This document shows, piece by piece, positions 7,995 to 17,025 of a stretch of DNA of 64,000 bases. The stretch is from the NCBI GenBank assembly GCA_021390615.1, contig JAJEJU010000023.1, positions 292,686-356,685 on the forward strand, in the 5' to 3' direction. The notes beneath the pieces are model-generated. The model did not search any database and was not told where the DNA came from. It saw only the letters and a list, made by a program, of their open reading frames with translations. The position numbers and the translations under genes are program-made. The number at the start of each line of letters is the position of its first letter. Within the stretch, counting starts at the first letter, position 1. The stretch comes from Rhodanobacteraceae bacterium ZG21-1 (GTDB taxonomy: Bacteria > Pseudomonadota > Gammaproteobacteria > Xanthomonadales > Rhodanobacteraceae).

Positions 7995-9662
7995 ATGCAA
8001 AACCCCCATCGCATCTTCCGCCGCGCCTTGCTGGGCGTCGGCATCGGCGCCGCGCTGCTCTCGGCCGGCTGCCAATCGTCCACGCCGGACAGCCAGGACA
8101 AGCCTGCCGTCGCCGCCAAGGCCGAACCGCCGCCGGGTCCGGCCGAGTTCGTCGTGCCGCTGTGCCCGAACGCCAAGTGCGGCGTGTTCGACAGCCACGG
8201 CAAGCTGCTGGTGCCGTTCGAGCACGGCTACGAGAACGTGATGATCGCCTTCGCGAAGGATCACGTGCTGGCGCTGAAAGACGGCCAGTGGTCGCTGTTC
8301 GACGTGCGCAGCGGGCAGAAGCTGAAAGACCTCGCCACCAGCTCGGACGATCTCTACACCCTGCCCGGCGGCGAGCTGTTCGGGTTCAAGCGCGACGGCA
8401 AGATCGGCCTGATCGACGAACAGGGCAAGGACGTGCAGCCGCCGCACTACGACGACCTCTTCGCCGGCGGCCATGACCAGTACATCGGCTACGTGGTGAA
8501 CGGCAAGAACGGCCTGCTCGACCTGCAGGGCAAGGTGCTGGCCGAACCGCTCTACGACGAGCTTGCGGTGAACGACGACTTCGACCGTTACGGCGGCCTG
8601 GTCGACGGCAAGCGCGGCGAGCAGGAATGGTTGGTAAATCTGAAGGACGGCTCGCAGAAGCAGGTGTCCTACAGCCGCCTGTCCAAGCTGGCGGACGGCC
8701 ATATGGTGGCCTCCGACGACGCCGGCAAGCAGGGCCTGGCCGACGCCAAGGGCGAGCTGACGATCCCGCTCAAGTACGAATGGCTGGGCACCCCGGGCGC
8801 GGGCCTGGTGGCCTTCCGCGAAGCGGCCGACCAGCCCTGCGGCTATCTCGACTACCAGGGCAAGGTGGCGATCGCGGCGAAATTCGCCAGCTGCGAGCCG
8901 TTCGGCCAACACGGCGCGCTGGCCAAGGCTCAGCCCGCCAGCGAAGGCGCGGAAAGCAAGTTCGGGGTGATCGGCCGCGACGGCCAGTGGCTGGCGCCGC
9001 CGGGCTACGACTACGCCGACAGCGCCGGCCGCACCACCCTGGGCATGCTCAACGACGTGCCGGGCCTCACCCTGGTCGGCCATCAGGTGACCCCGCTGCA
9101 GTTCACCTGGGGCATCTACGACACCGACCACGGCCGCGAGGTGCTGGCGCCGAAATACGACACCCTCGGCGCACTGACCGCCGACCGCTTCGTGTTCAGC
9201 GACGCGCAGTCGCCGCACGTCGACTTCACCCTGCTCGGCGACACCCAGTCGGTGCCCGCCATCGGCGTGATGGACGCCGCCGGCAAGGTGCTGCTGAAGC
9301 CCGAGCAGTTCGTCGACATCCAGCTGGACAAGAACGGCCGCTACCTGGTCGCGGAGGACGGCGCCGCCGTGCCGCACCAGGCGCTGTACGACCTCGACGG
9401 CCACCAGCTGGTGCCGCCGCAGTGGAACGAGCTGAAGATCGATCCGGTGCGCCGCGCGATCTTCGCCTATGCGGTGGACGGCACCGGCGACGACGCCAAC
9501 CACGAATTGCGCGCGGTCTACGACCTGCAGGGCAAGCCGCTGTTCCAGAGCAAGACCACCGCCTGCGGCGCCGAGCAGGTGCTGGACGGCGACGGCAAGG
9601 TGATCTGGCCGCAGGACCCGACGCCGTACTGCCCGAAGCCGGACGCCGGCGCTTCCGGCTGA
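7995..9662 (+). CDS. WG-repeat lipoprotein
   Basis: A 555-residue predicted lipoprotein. The signal peptide ends in the lipobox LLSAGC, followed by a short Pro/Ala-rich linker. The rest consists of about eleven imperfect WG/KWG-type repeats (for example GLIDEQGKDVQPPHYDDLF, GLLDLQGKVLAEPLYDEL), each predicting a short beta-hairpin unit, so the whole probably forms a solenoid or propeller. Such proteins are thought to be binding or scaffold proteins; no enzyme motif is visible. ATG 7995 is chosen because it places the signal peptide at the N-terminus. Anchoring to the inner or outer membrane is open; the residue after Cys is Gln, which does not signal inner-membrane retention. Confidence 0.85.
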   Translation: MQNPHRIFRRALLGVGIGAALLSAGCQSSTPDSQDKPAVAAKAEPPPGPAEFVVPLCPNAKCGVFDSHGKLLVPFEHGYENVMIAFAKDHVLALKDGQWSLFDVRSGQKLKDLATSSDDLYTLPGGELFGFKRDGKIGLIDEQGKDVQPPHYDDLFAGGHDQYIGYVVNGKNGLLDLQGKVLAEPLYDELAVNDDFDRYGGLVDGKRGEQEWLVNLKDGSQKQVSYSRLSKLADGHMVASDDAGKQGLADAKGELTIPLKYEWLGTPGAGLVAFREAADQPCGYLDYQGKVAIAAKFASCEPFGQHGALAKAQPASEGAESKFGVIGRDGQWLAPPGYDYADSAGRTTLGMLNDVPGLTLVGHQVTPLQFTWGIYDTDHGREVLAPKYDTLGALTADRFVFSDAQSPHVDFTLLGDTQSVPAIGVMDAAGKVLLKPEQFVDIQLDKNGRYLVAEDGAAVPHQALYDLDGHQLVPPQWNELKIDPVRRAIFAYAVDGTGDDANHELRAVYDLQGKPLFQSKTTACGAEQVLDGDGKVIWPQDPTPYCPKPDAGASG

Positions 9663-9669
9663 GCCGCTC

Positions 9670-9698
9670 GACCGCCGCCGCTACACGCGGCGGCGGTC
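9670..9698. terminator. bidirectional hairpin between WG-repeat gene and pssA
   Basis: Perfect 12-base arms (9670-9681 and 9687-9698) enclose a 5-base loop directly between two convergent genes; the right arm overlaps the pssA stop codon. No T-run is present on either side. Confidence 0.5.
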
Positions 9699-11094
9699 AC
9701 AGCAGTCGATTCACCAGGCGGTCCAGCCGCACCCGGTTGAGCCGCCGCAGACGCCGGCGCACCTCGTCCGGGTAATCGGCGGCGCGCTGCAGGTCGCGGT
9801 AGTCGCGCAGCCGCGTGGCGTGCCGCAGCAGCGCGGCGAGCTCGGTCTGGTGGCGCTGCTTCATCAACTGCTGCGGATCGTGCAGCAGCAAGGCGTTTTC
9901 CAGGTCCAGCGTCCACGCACGCGGATTGAGGTTGTTGCCGGTCAGCACAGCCCAGTCGTCGTCGACGAACATGCCCTTCAGGTGATAGCTGTTGTCGTCG
10001 TGGCGCCACAGATGCACGTTCAGCCGGCCATCGGCGATCTGCCGCTGGTGCAGGCGCGCGAAGCGGCGCAGGTTGCCTTCGTACAGATACGGCAGCAGGC
10101 CGATCGGACTGAAGGGCTGGCCGGGCGGAATGTAGAAATCGTTCGCGGTCTTGTCGCCGACCACGATGTCGATGCTGCAGCCGCGGCGCAGCAGCTGCCC
10201 CAGCACCGCGCGCACCGGCCGCGGCAGATTGAAGTAGGGAGTGAGCAGCACCACGCGCCGGCGTGCGCTGCGCAACAGGGCCAGCAGGGTTTCGTTGAGC
10301 GGATTGTCGCTGCGCCCGAAGCCGACCAGCGGGGTCACCCGCAGCTGACCCGGGGCGATCGTCGCGTGCGGCGCCAGATAGCGCGCCTGCTGCAAGTCCT
10401 GCCGCAAAGCTCGGATCGCCGGCAGCAGCTCGCGCGTGCGCGGCGGCTCCGGGCGGTTGAGCAGGCACACCGCTTCGCTGGCGGCGAAATGCTGCTGCAC
10501 GAAGCCCACCATGCTGTCGGCCAGCGCGCGGTCGTGCAGTCGATGATAGCGGTCGAGCCGGTAGCGCCCATGCCGCGCCAGGTAGACGTCGTTGAGGCTG
10601 GCGCCGCTGTAGACCACCTCGTCGTCGATCACGAAGCCCTTCAGGTGCAGCACGCCGAACAACTCGCGGCTCTGCACCGGCACGCCGTAGATGCGCACGC
10701 CGTCGCCGTGGCGTGCGGCGTACTCGCGGTAGCAGCCGGCATTGCCTTCGCTGCGCGTCTTGCCGATCAGCCCGCGCTGCGCGCGATGCCAGTCGACGAA
10801 CAGCTCGATCGACAGCTCCGGCCGCCGCCGCTGCGCGGCGTACAGCGCGTCGAGAATCTCGCGCCCGGCGCTGTCGTCCTGCAGGTATAGCATCACCAGC
10901 ACGATGCGCCGCTGCGCCTGCTCGATCAGCGCCAGCAGGCGTTGCCGGAAGGCCTGCGGATTTGGCCACACCTCGATGGCGTCGGCAGGCACGGCGAAGC
11001 CGGGCAAGGCGGCCAGCCAGTCGCGCGGGCGCGGCAGGCGGCGGAACGGCAGGAGGCGGCGGGCGATCCGTTGCGGCGTGCTGATTCGATCCAT
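9697..11094 (-). CDS. pssA: CDP-diacylglycerol-serine O-phosphatidyltransferase, phospholipase D type
   Basis: A 465-residue protein of the phospholipase D superfamily, near the 451 residues of E. coli PssA. Two HKD motifs are visible: His150-Lys152-Asp157 in HLKGFVIDD and the second in HLKGMFVDDDW, followed by GNNLNPRAW. The enzyme makes phosphatidylserine, the precursor of phosphatidylethanolamine, from CDP-diacylglycerol and serine at the cytoplasmic membrane surface. The Arg-rich ends fit peripheral binding to acidic lipids. It stands alone, convergent with the WG-repeat gene. Confidence 0.9.
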   Translation of the reverse strand: MDRISTPQRIARRLLPFRRLPRPRDWLAALPGFAVPADAIEVWPNPQAFRQRLLALIEQAQRRIVLVMLYLQDDSAGREILDALYAAQRRRPELSIELFVDWHRAQRGLIGKTRSEGNAGCYREYAARHGDGVRIYGVPVQSRELFGVLHLKGFVIDDEVVYSGASLNDVYLARHGRYRLDRYHRLHDRALADSMVGFVQQHFAASEAVCLLNRPEPPRTRELLPAIRALRQDLQQARYLAPHATIAPGQLRVTPLVGFGRSDNPLNETLLALLRSARRRVVLLTPYFNLPRPVRAVLGQLLRRGCSIDIVVGDKTANDFYIPPGQPFSPIGLLPYLYEGNLRRFARLHQRQIADGRLNVHLWRHDDNSYHLKGMFVDDDWAVLTGNNLNPRAWTLDLENALLLHDPQQLMKQRHQTELAALLRHATRLRDYRDLQRAADYPDEVRRRLRRLNRVRLDRLVNRLL

Positions 11095-11136
11095 GCCGCG
11101 AGGATATGCAAAAACGCGCCGCGGCGGGCGATTCGC

Positions 11137-11736
11137 TCAGCCGGATGCGTCGCGGTCGGCGGCCTGCCAGGCCTGCAGCCGATCGAGCCGGCGCCGCTGC
11201 CGCCGGATATACCAGGCGAAGAACGCAAGCAGCGCCAGCACCAGCGGGCCGTTCGCCGCCACCTGCAGGATCAACACGCGGCGCAGCGTGGCGTCGTGCA
11301 GCCAGCGCGACGGCTGCAGTTCCGGCAGCGCCAGCAACACGCTGACCAGCGCCAGGGCGGAGGTGCTGGCGATGTTCACCCAGGCCAGCCGGATGCCTGC
11401 GCGGGCACGGCGGGCGCTCAATGCCAGCAGGGCCGGCACGCTGTCCGCCGAAGCGGCCCAGGTGCCGCGGCGCACATGCAGGTAGAGGTATTGCACGGCC
11501 AGCACGGTCAGCAGCGACAGCACGCACCACAGCCGCCAGCGCGGCTCCAGCCCCGGCAGCATCCATAGCTGCACCAGCTGCGCGAGGGCGCCGATCGAGA
11601 CAAACAACTCCAGCCCGGTCATCGCCAGCATGCGCCAGCGCTTCCAGCGCGCGCGACGGCGCAGGCGCTCGGCGTCGATGGCCGGCTCCCGCTGCCACTG
11701 CTCGCTCCAGCGGCTCCAGTCGTCGGGCGCATTCAT
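11137..11736 (-). CDS. membrane protein coupled to ECF sigma factor (possible anti-sigma partner)
   Basis: A 199-residue protein with a charged N-terminus of about 35 residues followed by four hydrophobic segments (about 38-58, 68-88, 110-132, 150-172) and an Arg-rich tail. The ATG at 11736 overlaps the sigma factor stop by 4 bases, an arrangement typical of sigma/anti-sigma pairs. The N-terminal region DDWSRWSEQWQREP could be the sigma-binding part, but no zinc-binding anti-sigma motif (HxxxCxxC) is seen. The anti-sigma role is inferred from context only. Confidence 0.7.
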   Translation of the reverse strand: MNAPDDWSRWSEQWQREPAIDAERLRRRARWKRWRMLAMTGLELFVSIGALAQLVQLWMLPGLEPRWRLWCVLSLLTVLAVQYLYLHVRRGTWAASADSVPALLALSARRARAGIRLAWVNIASTSALALVSVLLALPELQPSRWLHDATLRRVLILQVAANGPLVLALLAFFAWYIRRQRRRLDRLQAWQAADRDASG

Positions 11737-12227
11737 GGCACTTCTCCGAGCAGGGATTTCAAGGCGACGCGGGCGCGACTCAGGCGCACCGCAATGCTGT
11801 TCGCGCTGGCGCCGAGCGCAGCGGCGATTTCGGCATGGCTGAAGCCCTCCAGCGCCAGCGTCACCGCCTGGCGCAGGGCCAGCGGCAGCGCGCGCACGGC
11901 CTGCTGCAGGCGCCCCAGATCCTGGCTGAGGCGGGCATGCTCTTCCGGCCCCAGGCGCAGGTCGGGCAGTTCGTCGCCCGCTGCATCGCTGCGCGGCAGC
12001 CGGCGCTGACCGAGCACATGGGTAGCGCCGCGGTTGTGCGCGACGCGGGCCACGAAGGTTTTCAGCGCCGCTTCGCCGCGCCAGGCCGGCAGCGCACGCC
12101 ACAGCGCCAGCGCGATGTCCTGCAGCAGGTCGTCGCGCAGCGAGGGATCGGCCTCGTAGCTGGCCGCGATGCGCGCGAGCAGGCCGGCATGCTCGCGCAG
12201 CACCGCGGCGAACTGGTCACGACTCAT
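11733..12227 (-). CDS. ECF-type RNA polymerase sigma factor
   Basis: A 164-residue sigma-70 family protein of the extracytoplasmic function type. Region 2 holds DDLLQDIALALWRALPAW and the FVARVAHNR block; region 4 has LPLALRQAVTLALEGFSHAE and the helix-turn-helix EIAAALGASANSIAVRLSRAR. It should direct transcription of a small regulon. ATG 12227 is chosen because the upstream part of the frame repeats a Pro/Cys-rich stretch absent from the family. It lies between two membrane-protein genes and overlaps the downstream one by 4 bases. Confidence 0.88.
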   Translation of the reverse strand: MSRDQFAAVLREHAGLLARIAASYEADPSLRDDLLQDIALALWRALPAWRGEAALKTFVARVAHNRGATHVLGQRRLPRSDAAGDELPDLRLGPEEHARLSQDLGRLQQAVRALPLALRQAVTLALEGFSHAEIAAALGASANSIAVRLSRARVALKSLLGEVP

Positions 12228-12255
12228 CGGGATGCCGCACTCAGGGATGCCGCAC

Positions 12256-12993
12256 TCATGTCGCGGCGGCGCCGTCCAGGTCGCGCCAGATCGCATAGGT
12301 ACACGCAGTCACCCAGGGCACATAGACCAGGATCAGCGCGAAGCCCCAGGCGCTGCTCAGCAGCAACGTCAGCATCGCCGCGCACAGCAGGCCGAACAGC
12401 AGCGCCGGCAACGCGGCGGCGATCATCATGCGCGCGCCGGCCAGCACGGCGGGCCAGGGCGCCAGTCCGCGGAACAGCAGCAGGCAGGGCGCCGGCAACA
12501 GCAGCATCGAAGGCAGCACGCCCGAGAGGATCAGCTCCCGCGTGAAGCTGCGCGTCATCAGCTCACGATGCGCGGCGGCATGGCCTAGCCACACCGCATC
12601 CACCGCGGCCCAGCCATGCAGGGCCCATACGAAGGCTTGCTGCAGCGCGAACACCGCGAGCCCGCCCAGCGCGGCCAGCTGCAGCTTCGCTGCCAGGCGC
12701 GGCCCGCGCAGGCCCGCCAGCAGGCAGGACCAGCGCAGGCGCCGACCCTGCGCGAGCTCGTCGAGGCCGAGCAGGATGCCCAGGGTCAGCAGCGGCACGA
12801 CCAGCTTGGACAGCGTCACGCCCACCCAGGGAATCATCTGCATCGCGCCCTCCACCAGCATTTGCAGCAGGCCCATCGCCAGCAGGGTGAACGGCGCGCG
12901 CCGCCACAGACGCAAGCCCTGCACGCTCCATTGCAAGGCGCGCCAAGGCAAGCGCGGCTGGACGACGACGGGACGATCGGGAACGGCGGACAT
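12256..12993 (-). CDS. BPSS1780-like integral membrane protein
   Basis: A 245-residue membrane protein with five to six hydrophobic segments and an N-terminal block (WRALQWSVQGLRLWRRAP) followed by LLAMGLLQMLV, resembling the BPSS1780/YPO family of uncharacterised inner-membrane proteins. It precedes the sigma factor gene by 28 bases and is probably in the same transcript, so it could take part in signal sensing; that is inference. The region 12994-13104 upstream contains no further gene. Confidence 0.68.
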   Translation of the reverse strand: MSAVPDRPVVVQPRLPWRALQWSVQGLRLWRRAPFTLLAMGLLQMLVEGAMQMIPWVGVTLSKLVVPLLTLGILLGLDELAQGRRLRWSCLLAGLRGPRLAAKLQLAALGGLAVFALQQAFVWALHGWAAVDAVWLGHAAAHRELMTRSFTRELILSGVLPSMLLLPAPCLLLFRGLAPWPAVLAGARMMIAAALPALLFGLLCAAMLTLLLSSAWGFALILVYVPWVTACTYAIWRDLDGAAAT

Positions 12994-13104
12994 GCGGGCG
13001 ACCTCGCGCTTCGACGGGATGACCTGGTTAGTCCGCGCCGTCCGCCAAAACCTTACATGCCGCGATCCTTCCCGCCCGCAAAGCCGCCTGCCGAGTCGGC
13101 AGAC

Positions 13105-14121
13105 TCAGAGTCCGTTCGGACGCGACGCCGGCCCGGGCTGCACCGTGATGGTGGCGGTCATGCCCGCCGCCAGCAGGACGTCGGCCGGCAGTTTCGAGGT
13201 GTCGATGGCGATGCGCACCGGCACGCGTTGCGCCAGCCGCACCCAGTTGAAGGTGGGATTGACCTCGGACAGCAGGTCGGCGCCGGTGGGATTGTCGGCG
13301 TCGGTGATGCCGCGCGCCATGCCGGTGACGGTGCCGGCGAGATGGCGGCCGCCGCTGAGCAGGCGCACGTCCACCGGGTCGCCCACGTGCAGCTGCGGCA
13401 GCTTGGTTTCCTCGAAATAACCGTAGATGTAGTAGCTGTGGCTGTCGATCAGCGCCAGCCGCGGACTGCCCACGCTGGCGTAGTCGCCCACCCGCACCAT
13501 CAGGTTGGTGACGTAGCCGTCCACCGGCGCGCGTACCTCGGTGCGCGCCAGGTCGAGGTGCGCCTTGTCCAGCGCCACCTGCGCCTGCGCGATCGCCGCC
13601 AGCGCCTGCTCATGCGCGGCCTGCGCCTGCTCGCCGCCGGCCTGCGCCTGCAGCCAGCCGGCACGCGCAGAATGCGCAGTGGCGGCGGCATTGCTGCGGT
13701 CTTCGACCGAGATCACGTCGCCGACGCGCTGGCGGCGCTGCGCCTGCTCGGCGTACATGTCGTAGGTCGCCTTGCGCTGCGCGGTGCCGGCCTGCGCCGC
13801 GTCGATGCTGGCGCCGGCCGCGCGCGCGTTGGCCTGGGCCGCGCGCAGATTGGCCTCGGCCTGGGCCACCGCGTAGCGGTAGCGGTCCGGGTCCACGGTG
13901 AACAGCAGCTCGCCCTTGTGCACCACCTGGTTGTCGATCACCGCGACCTGGGTCACCAGCCCGGACACGTCCGGCGCGATGCGCACCACGTCGGCGCGCA
14001 CGCGGCCGTCGCGCGTCCACGGCGCATACAGATAGTGCTTCCACAGCAGATGGCCGAACACGGCGGCCAGCAGCACGACGGCGGCGGTGAGCAGGAAGCG
14101 GATCAGGGCGGCGGTTTTCAT
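13105..14121 (-). CDS. HlyD/EmrA-type periplasmic adaptor of efflux pump (AaeA-like)
   Basis: A 338-residue membrane fusion protein: N-terminal membrane anchor at about 9-28, lipoyl half-domain around VRIAPDVSGLVTQVAVIDNQ, a long Ala/Gln-rich helical hairpin (about 80-195), the second lipoyl half at RTEVRAPVDGYVTNL, and a beta-barrel domain. It should connect the FUSC inner-membrane pump to an outer-membrane channel. It is the last gene of the marR-FUSC-DUF1656-hlyD operon, 9 bases after DUF1656. No outer-membrane factor gene is nearby, so a shared TolC is likely. Confidence 0.88.
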   Translation of the reverse strand: MKTAALIRFLLTAAVVLLAAVFGHLLWKHYLYAPWTRDGRVRADVVRIAPDVSGLVTQVAVIDNQVVHKGELLFTVDPDRYRYAVAQAEANLRAAQANARAAGASIDAAQAGTAQRKATYDMYAEQAQRRQRVGDVISVEDRSNAAATAHSARAGWLQAQAGGEQAQAAHEQALAAIAQAQVALDKAHLDLARTEVRAPVDGYVTNLMVRVGDYASVGSPRLALIDSHSYYIYGYFEETKLPQLHVGDPVDVRLLSGGRHLAGTVTGMARGITDADNPTGADLLSEVNPTFNWVRLAQRVPVRIAIDTSKLPADVLLAAGMTATITVQPGPASRPNGL

Positions 14122-14130
14122 GATGAGGAC

Positions 14131-14331
14131 TCAGCGAAGCAGCAGAAGTCCGGCCAGGCCGAACACGCAGAAAAACAGGGCGACGCGCACCAGCGAGGGA
14201 TGCCAGAAATAGCGGTACAGGCCGAGCCGGCCGAACACCGCGTCGATCAGCCACAGCACCAGCAGGCAGCCGAGGAACAGCGGCAGCAGGCCCGGCACCA
14301 GCACGTCTCCGATGGCGATCTCATGCGGCAT
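14131..14331 (-). CDS. DUF1656 small membrane protein (AaeX-like)
   Basis: A 66-residue protein with two hydrophobic segments (about 12-32 and 44-64) and the N-terminal EIAIGDVLVP typical of DUF1656/AaeX. These small proteins almost always sit between FUSC pump and HlyD adaptor genes and are taken to be an accessory part of the pump. ATG 14331 overlaps the end of the FUSC gene by 11 bases. Confidence 0.85.
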   Translation of the reverse strand: MPHEIAIGDVLVPGLLPLFLGCLLVLWLIDAVFGRLGLYRYFWHPSLVRVALFFCVFGLAGLLLLR

Positions 14332-16432
14332 GGCTTGGCTCTCCGGTGTTCGGCATGTACGGGGCCAGCGCCGACTCGTCGTCGCGCAGGGCGCTGCGTA
14401 GTTGATGCAGGTGCAGGCGCGCCAGCGAGGAGGCCTGCTCGACCGACGGGCAGGCGTCGAGCGCGTGCTGCACGGCCCGGTCGGCTTCGCGCCAGCGCGC
14501 AACGTCCGGCGCCTGATACAACCGCGCCACCGCCTGCACCGCGGCCGGTGCGGCTTCGCGCAGGGCCGCCGAGCCGTGGCCGGCGGCGAGGTCGCTGCGC
14601 AGCTCGATCAGTGCGCGGCCGCATTCGTGCACGCTCAGCGCCCAGGCCAGCAGTTCGTGCGCGTCGGCCGAACCTGGCTGGGTGTGCTCGACCACCTGCT
14701 GGAACAGGTCGCGGCTGATGCTCTCGAAGCGCCAGGTCAGGCCCGGCAGCGGCGCCCGCGCGGCCAGCACCACCTGTGCGCGCAGCTGCCGCGTCTGGCG
14801 CAGGCGCTGCCAGGCGCTGCCGGTAACGCCCGGCAGAAAGGCGAAGGCGACCCCGCTCATGCCGACGCCGAGGATCTGCGACAGGCCGTCGTTCAAGAAA
14901 CGCACCGGGCTGTAAGTCATCGGGTTCTTCAGGCCCAGCATGTAGACGAAGCCGATCGCGTAGCCGGCGCCCACGCCGGGCAGGCTGGCGCGAGTGCTCA
15001 GGTAGGGCCCGAGCAGCAGCAGCGGCAGGCTGGCCGCGATCAGCATGACGAAGCCGTCGCTGCCCGGCAGCAGCCAGAAGGTGGTGACGAAGGCGCCGGC
15101 GATGCCGAGCACATAGCCAGCCAAGGTGTTGCCCGCCGACTGCAGCGGATGCGGCGCCGCCGCGAACAGGCCGCTGAAGATGGTCGCGATCAGCATCGCG
15201 CTGGCGCCGTACGGCCAGCTGCTGCCGATCCAGAACGCGCTCAGCGTCGCCATGGTCAGGAAAGTGCGCAGCACGGTGACCGCGGCGCCGACCAGATCGT
15301 TGCCACGCTGGAAGTGCACGCGCTCCACCGGCGTGCGCACGCGGCCTTCGCGCAGCTCCACCTCCAGCTGGGTGAACACGTGCAGCTCGTCGACGAAGCG
15401 CTGCAGCAGGGCGGCCCCGGTGTCGAAGTCCAGGCGCGCCTCGAGCGGCAGCGCCTCGCGCAGCGCCGCGGCCTGCGCGGGCACGCCGGCCGAGGCTTCC
15501 TCGAGCAGCGGCAGCAGGACGGTCGGCTCGTCCACGTTGCCGGTGGCCGGAGTCATCGCTGCGCCCACCGGCCGGTACAGCGCGATCAAGGCTGCCGCCG
15601 CCTCGCTGCTGCGGCGCTGCAGGCGGTTGATCAAGTGATGCAGCGACTGGAAGCTGGTGGAGGCGGCCATGTAGCGGCCGTTGAGGTAGCGCATCTGGCG
15701 GCTGCGCGCGCGCACCTCGGGATCTTCGAAGATCACCGAGGCGCGCAGGTTCTCCAGCTGCACCGCGCTGCGCACGAAGCGCAGGTGCGCCTGCTCCATG
15801 TCGCCGCGCGCGATGGTGCCGTTCATGCTGCCGCGCACGAACTCGACGAATTGCGCGAACTGCTGGCGCGCGCCCTGGCGCAGCACGGTGCGCAGGCGCT
15901 CGGGAAACACCACGTCGCTGACCAGGCCGGCCACCACGATGCCGAGCATCACCTCGCTCACCCGCATCACCGCCGAATCGAAGGCGCCGAGCGGGTGGTT
16001 GATCACCGGCAGGGTGACGATGGCGGCGGTATAGCCGGCCAGCACGAAGCCGTAGGACATGAAGTTGCGGTACAGCATGGAGCCGCCCGCACACAGCGCC
16101 ACCCACAGCGACAGGCTGAGCAGGAACAGTTCGCGCTCTTGCGGGAACAGCCCCATCAAGGCCAGCCCGAACACGCTGCCGGCCAGCGTGCCGAGCGCGC
16201 GGTAGAAGCTCTTGGCCAGCACCATGCCGCTGTGCGGATGCATCACGATGCCGACCGTGATCATCGTGGTGGCCGGCTGCTCCAGCTGCAGCCACATCGC
16301 CAGCCAGGCCGCCAGATAGGCAGCGAGCACCGACTTGCCGACGAACAGCCACGCGCTGCCCTCGCCCGCGAGCGCGGCGCGCAGCTGCGACTGCCATCGC
16401 GGTGAACCGTCGGTTGCGGCCGCTGCCGTCAT
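14321..16432 (-). CDS. FUSC family efflux protein (fusaric acid resistance/AaeB-like)
   Basis: A 703-residue inner-membrane protein with the FUSC layout: a first block of about five to six membrane segments (residues about 25-185), a long cytoplasmic region, a second membrane block (about 395-530) and a C-terminal soluble domain. The motif ATTMITVGIVMHPHSGMV in the first block fits the family. Such pumps export aromatic carboxylic acids and related compounds. The gene starts 4 bases after the MarR stop and overlaps DUF1656, so the four genes form one operon under the MarR regulator. Confidence 0.9.
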   Translation of the reverse strand: MTAAAATDGSPRWQSQLRAALAGEGSAWLFVGKSVLAAYLAAWLAMWLQLEQPATTMITVGIVMHPHSGMVLAKSFYRALGTLAGSVFGLALMGLFPQERELFLLSLSLWVALCAGGSMLYRNFMSYGFVLAGYTAAIVTLPVINHPLGAFDSAVMRVSEVMLGIVVAGLVSDVVFPERLRTVLRQGARQQFAQFVEFVRGSMNGTIARGDMEQAHLRFVRSAVQLENLRASVIFEDPEVRARSRQMRYLNGRYMAASTSFQSLHHLINRLQRRSSEAAAALIALYRPVGAAMTPATGNVDEPTVLLPLLEEASAGVPAQAAALREALPLEARLDFDTGAALLQRFVDELHVFTQLEVELREGRVRTPVERVHFQRGNDLVGAAVTVLRTFLTMATLSAFWIGSSWPYGASAMLIATIFSGLFAAAPHPLQSAGNTLAGYVLGIAGAFVTTFWLLPGSDGFVMLIAASLPLLLLGPYLSTRASLPGVGAGYAIGFVYMLGLKNPMTYSPVRFLNDGLSQILGVGMSGVAFAFLPGVTGSAWQRLRQTRQLRAQVVLAARAPLPGLTWRFESISRDLFQQVVEHTQPGSADAHELLAWALSVHECGRALIELRSDLAAGHGSAALREAAPAAVQAVARLYQAPDVARWREADRAVQHALDACPSVEQASSLARLHLHQLRSALRDDESALAPYMPNTGEPSHAA

Positions 16433-16436
16433 GCGC

Positions 16437-16931
16437 TCAGTCCCGTTCCAGGTGTTCGAGGAACTTCTTCAGCAGCCGCTCGAGCTGCGCCATCTCGGTG
16501 GCCTTCATCCCGGCGGTCTCGCGCAGCAGCAGCGCGCAGACATCCGGCAGGAACTGCTCGATCAGCTTCAGCCCGGCACGGCTCAGGGTCAGCGTCACCT
16601 TGCGCCGGTCGTCGTCGCTGCCGGTGCGCTCGATCAGCCCCTTCTCGCACAGATGGTTGGTCAGCCGGGTGATGTTGGCCGACTTCTCCCCTGCCGCATC
16701 CGCCAGCTGCGACGGATGCAGCGTATACCCCTCGGTGCCGTACATCATCATCAGGATGTTGTATTCCGGATGATTGATGCCCCACGGCCGCAGCGCCGCG
16801 TTGGCGTCGTCGTGGACGCGCTTGGAAATGTGCTTGACCAGGCGCACCAGCACCGCCGAATCGCGCGGGAAGGCCGGATGCCGCTGGCAGGTGATCGCCA
16901 GGCGCTGCTCGGTGGGAAGGAAGCTGCTCAT
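16437..16931 (-). CDS. MarR family transcriptional regulator
   Basis: A 164-residue winged-helix regulator. The HTH lies around YTLHPSQLADAAGEKSANITRL, followed by the wing ERTGSDDDRRKVTLTLS with its conserved DxRxxxxxLT-type core. MarR dimers usually repress adjacent efflux genes and are released by phenolic or aromatic ligands. First gene of the FUSC efflux operon; candidate operators lie just upstream (see the inverted repeat at 16953). Confidence 0.9.
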   Translation of the reverse strand: MSSFLPTEQRLAITCQRHPAFPRDSAVLVRLVKHISKRVHDDANAALRPWGINHPEYNILMMMYGTEGYTLHPSQLADAAGEKSANITRLTNHLCEKGLIERTGSDDDRRKVTLTLSRAGLKLIEQFLPDVCALLLRETAGMKATEMAQLERLLKKFLEHLERD

Positions 16932-16952
16932 CGGAGTCTCGCCGCCATTTAG

Positions 16953-16976
16953 TACATAAATGTAATATCTACATGT
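16953..16976. promoter_or_regulatory. candidate MarR operator: inverted repeats upstream of the efflux operon
   Basis: TACATAAATGTA (16953-16964) has perfect 5-base arms around AA, and 6 bases further on lies a second palindrome, ACATGT (16971-16976). Centres are about 15 bases apart, in an AT-rich island starting 22 bases upstream of the marR start codon in otherwise GC-rich DNA. Autoregulation by MarR is inferred. Confidence 0.55.
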
Positions 16977-17025
16977 GAATCATATGCCGCCACGGCGGCG
17001 CTGGCAATCCGGCCGCGGCGAGCCC

